64,000 bases of DNA from assembly GCA_023382535.1 (NCBI GenBank), contig JAHDWA010000002.1:310001-374000 (forward strand), read 5' to 3'. This stretch comes from Anaerolineae bacterium. GTDB taxonomy: Bacteria > Chloroflexota > Anaerolineae > 4572-78 > J111. The notes under the pieces are model-generated. The model did not search any database and was not told where the DNA came from. It saw nothing but the letters and a program-made list of their open reading frames with translations. Positions 1 to 7,047 of this stretch are shown piece after piece (position 1 is the stretch's first letter; each line of letters starts with the position of its first letter). Position numbers and translations under genes: made by a program.

Positions 1-929
1 GTCACGCCATCTTTGATGTAGATGAGCCAGGCGCTGCGGGTCGAGGAAACCTGCATCTCTTCGCTGCGCGTATATTTGTACTTGACCGGGCGGCCTGTTT
101 TCATCGCCCCCAGGATGGCAATCGGCTCGGTGATGACGTCTACCTTGCCGCCAAAGCCGCCGCCGACCGTACCGCCGACAAAGTGCAGCTTGTTGAAGGG
201 GATTTGCAGGATCAGGGCGGCGTTGTCCAGGCTGAAAAAGAGGGCCTGGGTGTTGGTGTAGACGGTGTAGCGGCCATCCGGCTCCGGCTTGGCGATGCAG
301 GCGGTGGTTTCGGTCGGGGCGTGCTCGATAGGGCTGGTGCTGTACCGCTCCTCGACAATAAAGTCGGCCTCGGCAAAGCCCTGCTGCACATCGCCGTAGC
401 GCACCCGGCGGCAGTGATGCCCTTCGTAGACAAAGTAGTTAGTGCCCCAATCGGTGACGATGGGCGCGCCGGGCTTGAGCGCCTCTTCCATGTCGAAGAC
501 GGCGGGCAGCTCTTCCAAATCCAGCCTCACCTTGGCTGCTGCCTCCATGGCTGCCTCTTCGGTTTCGGCCAGAACGGCGGCGATCTGCTCGCCCTTGAAG
601 CGGACCCGGTCCTGGGCCAGCACCGGCTCGTCGTCTGGCCCGACGCCGATCAGGCAAAGGATGGTGTAGATATTCTTGGGCACGTCCTTGTAGGTCAGGG
701 CCTTGACAAAGCCCGGCACTTTTTCCGCTTCGGAGAAGTCAATGCCCTTGATTTTGGCATGGTGCAGCGGGCTGCGGACCATTTTGAGATGCAGCATGCC
801 GGGGAACTTGATGTCATCCACAAAGACCGTCTTGCCGGTCACATGGCCCAGGCCGTCGCGGCGCAGCACCGACTGCCCGACAACATTGTGTTTTTTCTCG
901 GCCACGGCTTCGATGTCTTTAGCGCCCAT
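1..929 (-). CDS. Xanthine dehydrogenase family molybdopterin-binding subunit (CoxL-like), 3' part missing
   Basis: Large catalytic subunit of a molybdenum hydroxylase, which oxidises a carbon next to nitrogen or carbonyl (or CO) with water as oxygen donor. The 309 residues present are only the N-terminal part of a family usually 750-800 residues long; the frame is open to the window edge. The a/b hammerhead domain occupies roughly residues 15-130, and the molybdopterin domain begins with the family motif GGTVGGGFGGK near residue 265. The active-site loop that would separate true CO dehydrogenase (AYRCSFR) from other hydroxylases lies outside the window, so the substrate is unknown. The ATG at 929 has AAAGGAG six bases upstream and overlaps the end of the iron-sulfur subunit gene by 11 bases, implying translational coupling. 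Confidence 0.93.
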   Translation of the reverse strand, partial: MGAKDIEAVAEKKHNVVGQSVLRRDGLGHVTGKTVFVDDIKFPGMLHLKMVRSPLHHAKIKGIDFSEAEKVPGFVKALTYKDVPKNIYTILCLIGVGPDDEPVLAQDRVRFKGEQIAAVLAETEEAAMEAAAKVRLDLEELPAVFDMEEALKPGAPIVTDWGTNYFVYEGHHCRRVRYGDVQQGFAEADFIVEERYSTSPIEHAPTETTACIAKPEPDGRYTVYTNTQALFFSLDNAALILQIPFNKLHFVGGTVGGGFGGKVDVITEPIAILGAMKTGRPVKYKYTRSEEMQVSSTRSAWLIYIKDGV

Positions 930-1407
930 TTTGTGCTCCTTTCAGCCGTTCTGCCGCGTCCTCCACGGCTTTGATGATGGGTTCGTAGCCGGTGCAGCGG
1001 CAGAGGTTGCCGGTCAGCGCCTTGACGATTTCCTCCCGCGAGGGGGTGGGGTTGCGGTCCAGCAGTGCCTTGGACACCATGATCATGCCCGGCGAGCAGT
1101 AGCCGCACTGCACGGCAAAGTTGTCGAAAAAGGCGGCTTGCAGCGGGTGTAAGTCATTAACCGGGGTAATCCCTTCCAGGGTCGTCACTGTCTGCCCGGC
1201 CACATCTTCGGCCGGCAGCAGGCACGACAGCACCGGCTCGCCGTTGACCAGCACCGTGCAGCTACCGCAGCCGCCCTGTTTGCAGCCCGTTTTGGTAGCG
1301 GTCTGGTCCAACTGCTCGCGCAGCAGCGTTTGCAGCGTAACCAGCGGTTTAACCATAACTTCGACCTCGCGGCCATTCAGGGTAAAACTGATGATTTTAG
1401 CGGCCAC
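919..1407 (-). CDS. Molybdenum hydroxylase [2Fe-2S] subunit (CoxS-like)
   Basis: Small electron-transfer subunit of the hydroxylase, 162 residues, the usual size. The N-terminal plant-type ferredoxin cluster is marked by CKQGGCGSC and a later Cys. The C-terminal helical [2Fe-2S] domain shows CGYCSPG and CRCTGYEPI. I chose the GTG at 1407 because GGAGG lies upstream and because it starts exactly where the FAD-subunit gene stops (stop 1410-1412). A longer reading from 1515 would add an unrelated basic N-terminus inside that gene. Electrons should pass from the molybdenum cofactor through these two clusters to the FAD subunit. Family assignment is certain; the substrate is not. Confidence 0.95.
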   Translation of the reverse strand: MAAKIISFTLNGREVEVMVKPLVTLQTLLREQLDQTATKTGCKQGGCGSCTVLVNGEPVLSCLLPAEDVAGQTVTTLEGITPVNDLHPLQAAFFDNFAVQCGYCSPGMIMVSKALLDRNPTPSREEIVKALTGNLCRCTGYEPIIKAVEDAAERLKGAQNGR

Positions 1408-1409
1408 AG

Positions 1410-2249
1410 TTATGCCTCCAATCCTGCGATTTGCGCCAAAGCGCGTTTCACGTAAACACCGACCATCTTGCGCCGGTACCATTCCGTGGCAATGGCATCG
1501 GTAAAGGGGTCGCACTCCTCGCTGGCCGCCTGGGCTGCCGCAGCAATCGAGGCGGCGCTTAGCGCTGAACCGGCCAGAACGCGTTCAGCCTTTCTAGCCC
1601 GCAGCGGATGCGGTCCAACGCCGTTGAGCGCCAGCCGCGCTTCCTTCACCTTCGATCCGTCCAAAACCAGGTGAGCGGCCACGGTCACAATCGCCGGGGT
1701 GACGGCGTGTTTGCGCCCATATTTGAGGTAGGCCGTTTTTCCTTTAGCAACCGGGATTCGAATCTCGGCCAGCAGTTCGCCCGGCTCCAGGGCATTGGTC
1801 ATAAAGCCGGTATAGAAATCGGCCAGGGGCATGAGTCGCTCGCCGCCCTGCTTGACCAGCTTGACCCGCACGTCGAGGGCCAGGAGCGCCACGGCCACAT
1901 CGCCGGCCGGCGGCGGGGCAAAAATATTGCCGCCAATCGTGCCCATGTTGCGGATGGACCAGCTCCCGGCGTTGTCGGCAGCCGTTTGCAGCAGGGGCAC
2001 AGCCTCCAGGCCCACAATTTGGGTTAACGTCGTGGTCGCGCCAATCGCTACGGTCCCATTGCTGCGCTGAATGTAACTCAGCCCGGCCCGCCACAGGCCC
2101 ATTACCCGTTCGGGCATAGAAATACCCTCGTTGATGAGCGGCATAGCAATCGTTCCGCCGGCCATAACCAGCAGCGAGGGGCCGTGTTCGGCCAGCAAGC
2201 CGGTGGCCTCAGTCAATGATTGAGGCAGAAAGTATTCTTTTACAGACAC
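1410..2249 (-). CDS. Molybdenum hydroxylase FAD-binding subunit (CoxM-like)
   Basis: FAD-containing medium subunit, 279 residues, of the xanthine dehydrogenase/CO dehydrogenase type. The N-terminal FAD-binding PCMH fold carries GGTIAMPLI where the family usually has AGGT-x-L, then IRNMGTIGGNI, the conserved flavin-contact segment. The C-terminal CO_deh_flav_C domain follows. The start is GTG at 2249, served by AAGGAGGTG eight bases upstream. Together with CoxS and CoxL it forms the usual M-S-L order. The gene is separated from the upstream cyclase gene by the four-helix-bundle cassette (2274-2740), whose left repeat ends only about 12 bases before the Shine-Dalgarno sequence. Confidence 0.95.
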   Translation of the reverse strand: MSVKEYFLPQSLTEATGLLAEHGPSLLVMAGGTIAMPLINEGISMPERVMGLWRAGLSYIQRSNGTVAIGATTTLTQIVGLEAVPLLQTAADNAGSWSIRNMGTIGGNIFAPPPAGDVAVALLALDVRVKLVKQGGERLMPLADFYTGFMTNALEPGELLAEIRIPVAKGKTAYLKYGRKHAVTPAIVTVAAHLVLDGSKVKEARLALNGVGPHPLRARKAERVLAGSALSAASIAAAAQAASEECDPFTDAIATEWYRRKMVGVYVKRALAQIAGLEA

Positions 2250-2273
2250 ATTGACACCTCCTTGTTAGAATAA

Positions 2274-2309
2274 AGTAACAGAGTCACAGGGTAACAAAGT
2301 AGCAAGTAA
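2274..2309. repeat. Left GTAACA/GTAGCAA repeat flank of the four-helix-bundle cassette
   Basis: A degenerate array of 7-9 base units of the type gtaacag, gtaacaaa and gtagcaa. The same units occur in opposite orientation at 2696-2740, so the two arrays form an inverted flank around the four-helix-bundle gene. Confidence 0.75.
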
Positions 2310-2312
2310 ATG

Positions 2313-2684
2313 CTAACGCGCTTGCCCATCCATTACAGATTGACGTAAGTTATAGAGCATTGCACCAATTCTACGGTAATTGGCGAAAAAGTGCTGAAAT
2401 CTGTTAGGTTGCAACGAACCAGTTTCATGTAGCAACTCGAGGTGAGCTTTGGTTTCGTCGCAAGAAGCCAGAGAATAGGTCAAGAATTTGATGTATTCAG
2501 CTTTATAATGCCGCCGCCCGTACCCTTCAAAAAAGTTGGCAACAATAGACTTACTGGAACGGCGAATTTGAGAACCTTGTTCATACATTTCAAATTTTGG
2601 GAGTTCGTCCAACGTCATCTTATGAATTTCAACAGCCATCTGTTTAGCTAACTTATAAACACTTGAATCTTCATAACTGGGCAT
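2313..2684 (-). CDS. Four helix bundle protein (23S rRNA intervening-sequence / S23 family)
   Basis: A 123-residue protein of the four-helix-bundle family first found in 23S rRNA intervening sequences and related to the Avd protein of diversity-generating retroelements. Family hallmarks are [17 protein letters not shown] in the second helix and [16 protein letters not shown] in the third. The molecular function of stand-alone members is not established; nucleic-acid binding has been suggested because of basic surfaces. The gene lies within the hydroxylase operon but is unrelated to it, and is bracketed by inverted GTAGCAA-type repeats, which suggests it moved in as a small cassette. No reverse transcriptase or 23S fragment is present nearby. 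The Shine-Dalgarno sequence is weak (AAGAAG). Confidence 0.88.
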   Translation of the reverse strand: MPSYEDSSVYKLAKQMAVEIHKMTLDELPKFEMYEQGSQIRRSSKSIVANFFEGYGRRHYKAEYIKFLTYSLASCDETKAHLELLHETGSLQPNRFQHFFANYRRIGAMLYNLRQSVMDGQAR

Positions 2685-2695
2685 GGCTCTTCTTG

Positions 2696-2740
2696 CCCAC
2701 TTTGCTACCTGCTACCCTGCTACTTTGCTACCTGTTACTC
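2696..2740. repeat. Right GTAGCAAA repeat flank, supplies the stop of the cyclase gene
   Basis: Read on the minus strand this is about six units of GTAACAG/GTAGCAAA/GTAGCAGG type, the inverted counterpart of 2274-2309. The TAA stop codon of the cyclase-family gene (2735-2737) lies inside the first unit, so the array marks the boundary of whatever inserted here. Confidence 0.75.
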
Positions 2741-3403
2741 AAGCAACGCAAAGAATCTCGCCGGCGATCCTTCCGCGCCCCGCATTTTAATGAAAGGAGC
2801 GAAAAATTGGAAACGGCGGCCGAGCGGAAGTTGGGAAAAGTTGGTCAACTGCTGCATCAAAATCGCCCCATTTTCCAGGATGATTTTGTGGATAATGAAC
2901 TCTTCGGAAGTGAAATCGGGCAGGCGGGCGCAGTATTCGCTGAAGCAGTCAAAGCCGATGGCCTTGGCTCCCCGGTCAATCAGCCACTGGGCGGCCTGCG
3001 GGGAGCAGTAGGGCGACTCCATGTAATAGGTCGGAAAATTACCCCACTGTTTCTCGGTCCAGTCGGTGCGGACCAGCACGATATCGCCCTGGCCGACCAT
3101 TTGGGCGTGGGCCTCCATATCGGCCACGCTGATCTCGTGGTTGGCCTCGGCGAAGCTCAGGTCAACCACCAGGGCCGGGCCACAGACTCGATCCAGGGAG
3201 ACATCAATGGCGGTTTCGCCGTTCTCCTGGACGTGCTTGGTGAAATCTACGTGCGAGCCGGTGTGCAGCACCATCTCCACCTTGCTGGCCTGCCAGAAAC
3301 CAGGCCCCCGGTGAAAACGGGTCAGCTTGAGCCGCGTGCTGACCGACGGCGGGCTGAGCGTGTCTTCGCCGATGGGAACGGATAGATCAACGATACGAGC
3401 CAT
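2735..3403 (-). CDS. Cyclase family protein (kynurenine formamidase-like metal hydrolase)
   Basis: A 222-residue member of the cyclase/kynurenine formamidase family (Pfam Cyclase), metal-dependent enzymes that hydrolyse amides, lactones or cyclic acids. The metal-binding motif is seen as HTGSHVDFTKH, a slight variant of HxGTHxDxPxH with Ser for Thr and Thr for Pro. A second conserved segment is VRTDWTEK. The start at 3403 has GGAGGAT upstream. It follows the coxG and regulator genes on the same strand, so it may act on the product or substrate of the hydroxylase. The last codon and stop lie at the edge of the GTAGCAA repeat array, so the original C-terminus may have been altered by insertion. 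Confidence 0.88.
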   Translation of the reverse strand: MARIVDLSVPIGEDTLSPPSVSTRLKLTRFHRGPGFWQASKVEMVLHTGSHVDFTKHVQENGETAIDVSLDRVCGPALVVDLSFAEANHEISVADMEAHAQMVGQGDIVLVRTDWTEKQWGNFPTYYMESPYCSPQAAQWLIDRGAKAIGFDCFSEYCARLPDFTSEEFIIHKIILENGAILMQQLTNFSQLPLGRRFQFFAPFIKMRGAEGSPARFFALLE

Positions 3404-3475
3404 AAATATCCTCCACAGGATTTTTGCAATATTCTGACCACCGACAGCCGGCCGCAGACCGCACCCCCACCTTAG

Positions 3476-3498
3476 CCCTCCCCCTATGAGGGGGAGGG
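3476..3498. repeat. Perfect palindrome CCCTCCCCCT-ATG-AGGGGGAGGG at the 3' end of coxG
   Basis: Ten-base perfect arms around a three-base centre. The TAG stop of coxG (3484-3486) lies in it, and the last residues of CoxG are encoded by it and its flank. The C-rich hairpin resembles repeats commonly dispersed in Chloroflexota genomes (from general knowledge, not searched). Confidence 0.8.
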
Positions 3499-3945
3499 TT
3501 GGGAGGAGGTCTGCGCCTGCTGGTTCAACTTACCCAACCCCTGCTTGATCAGGGTATTGGCAATGCCCTCAATAAAACGCGAATTAAGCTGGCCCAGCGG
3601 CCCGCTAATGACGGCCTGGCCTTCGTAGGTCATCAGGGTCTCATGTTCATTGAGAGCCTGCAATTTGAATGAAGCAGTGCCTTTAATCATGCCGGGCGAG
3701 CCGCTGACTTCACCCGCAAAAAGGCAGTAATCGGGTTCTTCGCGCTCGAGCAGCTTAACATAGGTTTGATACAGGCCGACCACCGCCGGCAGCCGGAGCT
3801 GGATCTGGCCGCGATATTCGTCGGGGCTGACCTGCTCCAGTTTTTCGCAGCCGGGGATGAGGCTGGCCAGCGCTGCCGGGTCATAAATCAGCGGCCAGAT
3901 GCGTTCTCTGGGAGCGGCAAAAGTGTAATGATTGGCGATCTTCAT
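3484..3945 (-). CDS. coxG: CoxG-like SRPBCC family protein (carbon monoxide dehydrogenase subunit G)
   Basis: A 153-residue START/SRPBCC-fold protein of the CoxG family. Recognisable features are MKIANHYTFAAPRERIWPL at the start, LIPGCEKLE (the family signature around residue 30), and ISGPLGQLNSRFIEG near the end. In Oligotropha-type CO dehydrogenase clusters CoxG helps anchor the enzyme at the membrane, and in other hydroxylase clusters its role is less clear. It lies three bases downstream of the regulator gene and upstream of the cyclase gene. The C-terminal SSQPSPS is encoded by a palindromic repeat rather than by family-conserved sequence. Confidence 0.92.
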   Translation of the reverse strand: MKIANHYTFAAPRERIWPLIYDPAALASLIPGCEKLEQVSPDEYRGQIQLRLPAVVGLYQTYVKLLEREEPDYCLFAGEVSGSPGMIKGTASFKLQALNEHETLMTYEGQAVISGPLGQLNSRFIEGIANTLIKQGLGKLNQQAQTSSQPSPS

Positions 3946-3948
3946 CGG

Positions 3949-4680
3949 TTACGCTTGCGGCGATTCTAAATCCTTGAGTCGTTGCTCAACATGGTTCAGA
4001 TGGTCTAGCATGGCTTCGCGCGCCGCCTCAGCATCGTGCCGCTTGAGGGCGGCGACAATAGCGCAGTGATCTTCGGCGCTGTGGTGAAGCAGGCCGGGAA
4101 TATAGGTCGTTCGGGAGCGGCTGGCCAGGCCAAGCTGGCCGATCGAGTCCATAAAGCGCTGCATAATCGGATTCCGCGCGGCCGCCACAATTCGCTTGTG
4201 CAGTTCCAGGTCGGCCCGGAGAAAAGCGTCCGGGTCTTCAACCGCCTGGAGGGATTGGGCCAGGCAAGCTTCCAGGCCGGCGATTTCTTCGGCCGTGATC
4301 CGCCGGGCGGCGAGGTCGGCCAGAGCGACTTCGACAATTTTTCGCGCTTCGAAAAGTTGGTGGAGGGTCGAATCATCGAGGGAAAAGACAAAATGGAGCG
4401 GTTCAAAAAGCAGCTCCGGCTCCAGCGAGGTGACGTAGGTGCCGTCGCCCTGCCGGACTTCGATGATATTCATCAGGGCCAGCGCCTGTAAAGCCTCGCG
4501 CAGCGAGGGCCGGCTGACCTGCATCATGCTGGCCAATTCGCGCTCAGGCGGCAGCTTATCCCCCGGCCTGAGGTGTTTTTCTTTGATCAGCGAGAGCAGC
4601 CGGGTGGTGATTTTTTTGGGGAGGACAGCTTTTTCGAACGGCTCGAAGGTTTTGTCCATTGGTTTACCATGAGCAGACAT
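3949..4680 (-). CDS. GntR family transcriptional regulator, FadR/FCD subfamily
   Basis: A 243-residue repressor-type regulator. The N-terminal winged helix (about residues 15-85) shows the GntR signature LRPGDKLPPERELASMMQVS followed by RPSLREALQAL. The C-terminal all-helical FCD ligand domain (about 100-235) shows conserved metal and ligand residues (DLELHKRI, HHSAEDH, DHLNHVEQRL). It is the first gene of the hydroxylase operon and probably controls it: a TGGT-N3-ACCA operator overlaps its promoter at 4687-4701. FCD regulators commonly bind organic acids, consistent with a catabolic operon. No convincing Shine-Dalgarno sequence precedes either the ATG at 4680 or the in-frame ATG at 4659, so the exact start is open. 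Confidence 0.93.
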   Translation of the reverse strand: MSAHGKPMDKTFEPFEKAVLPKKITTRLLSLIKEKHLRPGDKLPPERELASMMQVSRPSLREALQALALMNIIEVRQGDGTYVTSLEPELLFEPLHFVFSLDDSTLHQLFEARKIVEVALADLAARRITAEEIAGLEACLAQSLQAVEDPDAFLRADLELHKRIVAAARNPIMQRFMDSIGQLGLASRSRTTYIPGLLHHSAEDHCAIVAALKRHDAEAAREAMLDHLNHVEQRLKDLESPQA

Positions 4681-4686
4681 TGGTCA

Positions 4687-4701
4687 AATGGTAAGACCAT
4701 T
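4687..4701. promoter_or_regulatory. FadR/GntR-type operator AATGGT-AAG-ACCATT
   Basis: Perfect six-base inverted arms around a three-base centre, matching the TGGT-N3-ACCA pattern known for FadR-subfamily regulators such as PdhR and LldR. It overlaps the -10 box (4699-4704) and the predicted start point. More TGGT/ACCA half-sites occur at 4660-4669 (TGGTTTACCA) and 4681-4684. Confidence 0.8.
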
Positions 4702-4727
4702 CTAGTCCTTCTTGGAAAGCTTGTCAA
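4699..4727 (-). promoter_or_regulatory. Sigma-70-type promoter of the hydroxylase operon
   Basis: On the minus strand TTGACA (4727-4722), a 17-base spacer and TAGAAT (4704-4699). Transcription would start near 4692, inside the operator, giving a leader of about 12 bases to the ATG at 4680 or 33 to that at 4659. Confidence 0.8.
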
Positions 4728-5018
4728 AAACATTGTGGCTGTTAGAAAGAGGATGAATAAGGTTCTTATTTGGGCTGGAGCACGCTGCCCCCGTGGTCAG
4801 CCCAGAGGGGGGGTAATTTTTGACATTTTGACCGCCTCCTCGTACAGAATGGTAGGACAAACTGTCAGTTTGTCCGAGGTAGCAACAAGCTAACAGCTTG
4901 TTCTACTCTCTTCGTAAATAAAGGGGGATTATACGTCTCTGCTACCCTTTCATAATTGGTGGTGTACCCCAGATTCGCGAACACCTCTGTAATAATCTTC
5001 AAGCAGTTTCGATAAAAC
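4728..5018. other. Intergenic region, no gene, two hairpins
   Basis: No credible coding sequence. It contains the pair of palindromes at 4855-4902 and otherwise AT-richer sequence without a recognised site. Confidence 0.6.
4855..4902. repeat. Paired REP-like hairpins
   Basis: GGACAAACTG-T-CAGTTTGTCC (4855-4875, perfect 10-base arms) followed by AACAAGCT-AAC-AGCTTGTT (4884-4902, perfect 8-base arms). The pair is bounded by GTAG and CTAC. Related GACAAG/CTTGTC hairpins occur at 14098-14120 and 36899-36921. Confidence 0.75.
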
Positions 5019-6043
5019 CTACGGTTGTTGATACCCCTCCGGCACCTTCAATTTGACAATAGGCTGCGGCAGGCGATACCGATTGGGAAAGACAAAGCCC
5101 CCACCGTCAATGATGTAACTCGCCGGATTGTATTGTAAATAGACCCCACTGTCATCGTGCGCCCAGCCGATCAGCATGATCCCCCAGTTGAATGAGGGGT
5201 TTCCTTGAACTTGAGCGAGCAATTGTCCCTCGGATAAAAAAATCGCCCTGTTTGTTGCTACTAAGCGACCATTATGAGAAGTACATGAGCTTTCTGCACA
5301 GGAACACAATTTTAAGACCTGATAGTCTATATCATTTGCTGATAGCAGGGCTTCCAATTGTTTTTGAGAATCTTCTGGATAGGATAAAACGTAATTCTTG
5401 CCTGGATTTTGCTTGGGATCGGGGTCCAAGGCCAGGACAACCTCAATAAGACCATCTCGCACCAGTACATTATTAGCTTTTTTAAAAACTTGGATAGCCT
5501 CCGCTGGGATAACAAGTTGATTGTTTTTTTGAGAAGTTTCGAATATTGTGAAATTGATGATGCTCCCATCTGCGACATCAATTAATAAATTTTTTTCTGA
5601 TTAACATCCAGGACTTTTACCAGCCTATCTGTCCAAAATTCCACATCACTTGGCAATGAGAAAGGATATAACCATTCTCGTTTTTGACCTGTCACAAAAT
5701 CTAACAAAGTGCTTTTTCCTGTCACCCCTAACCCTGCAATCATGTATCGTCCATCAGGAGAAAGGGTCGCTTCCCAGGGATCACTACAAGCCGAAACAAC
5801 GATCTCGATGTTATCAGGATACAAGCTCTGCTCAAACTCCGGGCCGCAGTCGCACAGCCACCAATAGTAGGCCCAGCGAGTTGGCTTGAGCCATCAGCCG
5901 TGGCAGTAGCCAAATCGAGCCACGGGGGGTGTGATAAAAATGAGCGCGATTATTACCCCTATTACCACCAGACAACTGTGCCAATTCCAGCGCCTGGCTT
6001 TGGTTTTGTCGAATTTTACGAAAGGAGCTTCTTGGTTTGACAT
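5019..6043 (-). pseudogene. Broken membrane-anchored protein gene (one internal stop and one frameshift)
   Basis: Three consecutive minus-strand segments join into one protein. The first (ATG 6043 to the TGA at 5894-5896) gives MSNQEAPFVKFDK, then a transmembrane helix and GYCHG. After the TGA the same frame continues as WLKPTRWAYYWWLCDCG and on to VNQKK. A one-base loss in a run of seven A (complement of 5590-5596) then moves the frame to LLIDVADGSIINF, which stays open to the stop at 5019. An eighth A would restore NQKKNLLIDVADG. The product would be about 340 residues with one N-terminal membrane anchor and an outside domain containing SPDGRYMIAG, a segment seen in beta-propeller repeats. 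I do not recognise the family. Sequencing error could explain the homopolymer shift but not easily the stop as well. Confidence 0.7.
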
Positions 6044-6169
6044 AGCTTTACCGCCTGGAAGGAGTCTTGGTATTTCCACTATACCACCGGGGCAGATAAA
6101 GCGTCACCTATCCAAAGTTAGGTTACGAGGGTGGAAGAGGTTGAGGATGTTTTTTCGTTAATAATAAAA

Positions 6170-6192
6170 GCCGCTCTTCACAAATGAGCGGC
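6170..6192 (-). terminator. Rho-independent terminator of the roadblock gene
   Basis: Minus-strand stem GCCGCTC/GAGCGGC with a nine-base loop, followed downstream by TTTTATTATT. It lies about 35 bases after the stop at 6228. Confidence 0.8.
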
Positions 6193-6227
6193 CTTATTTA
6201 TAATCAGTGATTGCTGCGGCAGTCCGG

Positions 6228-6596
6228 TTAAACCAGCTTGGCCAAATCCTCGGCGGCGCGTTTCATATCCAGGAAAATCAGGCCCAACTTGGCATCGCCG
6301 CGAGCCAGGGCGGTCAGCACCGCTTCTTCGCCGATGGACATGAGAATTACATACCCCTTGTTACCGCGAATGTAAACCTGATCCAGAATGCCGCGCCCTA
6401 ATTCCGCTGCAATTCGCTCGCCCAGGGAGAGCATCGCGGCCGACATCGCCGAAACCCGGTCTTCCTCAACATCGGCGGGTAGAGAAGAGGCCATAATTAA
6501 CCCATCCACGCTGACCACGGCCGAAGCCTCAATATCAGCCGTGCCAGCCTGTAAATCTCTCAAACGGGCTATCATTTGCTCAGTACGAGATGCCAT
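6228..6596 (-). CDS. Roadblock/LC7 domain protein (MglB-like)
   Basis: A single-domain 122-residue roadblock/LC7 protein. The fold is visible as helix (TEQMIARLRDL), strand with SVDGLIMASSLP, helix (DRVSAMSAAMLSLGERIAAELG), strand pair (DQVYIRG, GYVILMSIG) and the terminal helix. Bacterial members act with small Ras-like GTPases, for example MglB with MglA in polarity and gliding, but no GTPase gene is adjacent. It is monocistronic, with its own promoter (6644-6672) and terminator (6170-6192). The AAAGGAG Shine-Dalgarno lies 13 bases from this ATG; an out-of-frame ATG between them begins a nine-codon reading frame, so initiation may be somewhat inefficient. Confidence 0.92.
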   Translation of the reverse strand: MASRTEQMIARLRDLQAGTADIEASAVVSVDGLIMASSLPADVEEDRVSAMSAAMLSLGERIAAELGRGILDQVYIRGNKGYVILMSIGEEAVLTALARGDAKLGLIFLDMKRAAEDLAKLV

Positions 6597-6643
6597 TGGT
6601 GTCCATTATCTCCTTTCAAACGGTGGTTTGTAACCCTGGGGTC

Positions 6644-6672
6644 ATAATAGCATAAGAAAAAAACTATGTCAA
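6644..6672 (-). promoter_or_regulatory. Promoter of the roadblock gene
   Basis: Minus strand TTGACA (6672-6667), 17-base spacer, TATTAT (6649-6644); about 48 bases upstream of the start codon. Confidence 0.75.
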
Positions 6673-6912
6673 TGTGTTTATTAACTAATTTCTAATTTAT
6701 AAAATTACATAACGCTGTTAAAAAGGACTGCTAATACAGCCAGAGTGGGATGAAAGAAGAGCAAGAAAATGGTTATTGAAGCCCTGTTCCCTAATTTTTT
6801 ATGTTAAAAGTGAACAGGTGGGATAAAAAAATCGCTGCTGTTAAAATAGAGTGTATTCGACTGAATTTGGCAGTGGGAGAAAAATCAAAGGACGGAGGTG
6901 CTTGTCCAATTA

Positions 6913-7032
6913 AATGTCACTTCGAGCGACGATAGGAGTACCCAAAGGGCATAAACGAGAAATCCCTAAAACCTGGTCTTACAGGTATAGGTATGAGGGA
7001 TTTCTCGTCTCTGCGCTCCTCGAAATGACATG
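6913..7032. repeat. Long imperfect palindromic element (TGTCA-TTCGAG type)
   Basis: Left arm begins ATGTCACTTCGAGCGACG and ends ACGAGAAATCCCT (6954-6966). The right arm starts AGGGATTTCTCGT (6997-7009) and ends CTCGAAATGACAT. The 13-base AGGGATTTCTCGT arms are perfect. It resembles the dispersed TGTCATTTCGAGCG...GAGAAATC repeats found in many environmental bacteria. The rest of 6673-6912 is AT-rich and holds no gene I can support. Confidence 0.75.
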
Positions 7033-7047
7033 GATCGCGCAGCCCTG

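Noticed and set aside
1..929. Naming the hydroxylase as aerobic CO dehydrogenase because of coxG, coxM, coxS and coxL-like genes
   Set aside because: The CoxL active-site loop is beyond the window edge, and the cyclase and FCD regulator suggest an organic substrate. Only the broad family is reported.
183..974. 263-codon plus-strand frame opposite the CoxL-like gene
   Set aside because: The minus strand has the molybdopterin-binding motif and a good ribosome site; the plus frame is a shadow.
2313..2684. Diversity-generating retroelement suggested by the Avd-like four-helix protein
   Set aside because: No reverse transcriptase, template repeat or variable repeat pair was found near it.
4036..4491. 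151-codon plus-strand frame opposite the GntR gene
   Set aside because: No domain; the FCD and HTH motifs on the minus strand are decisive.
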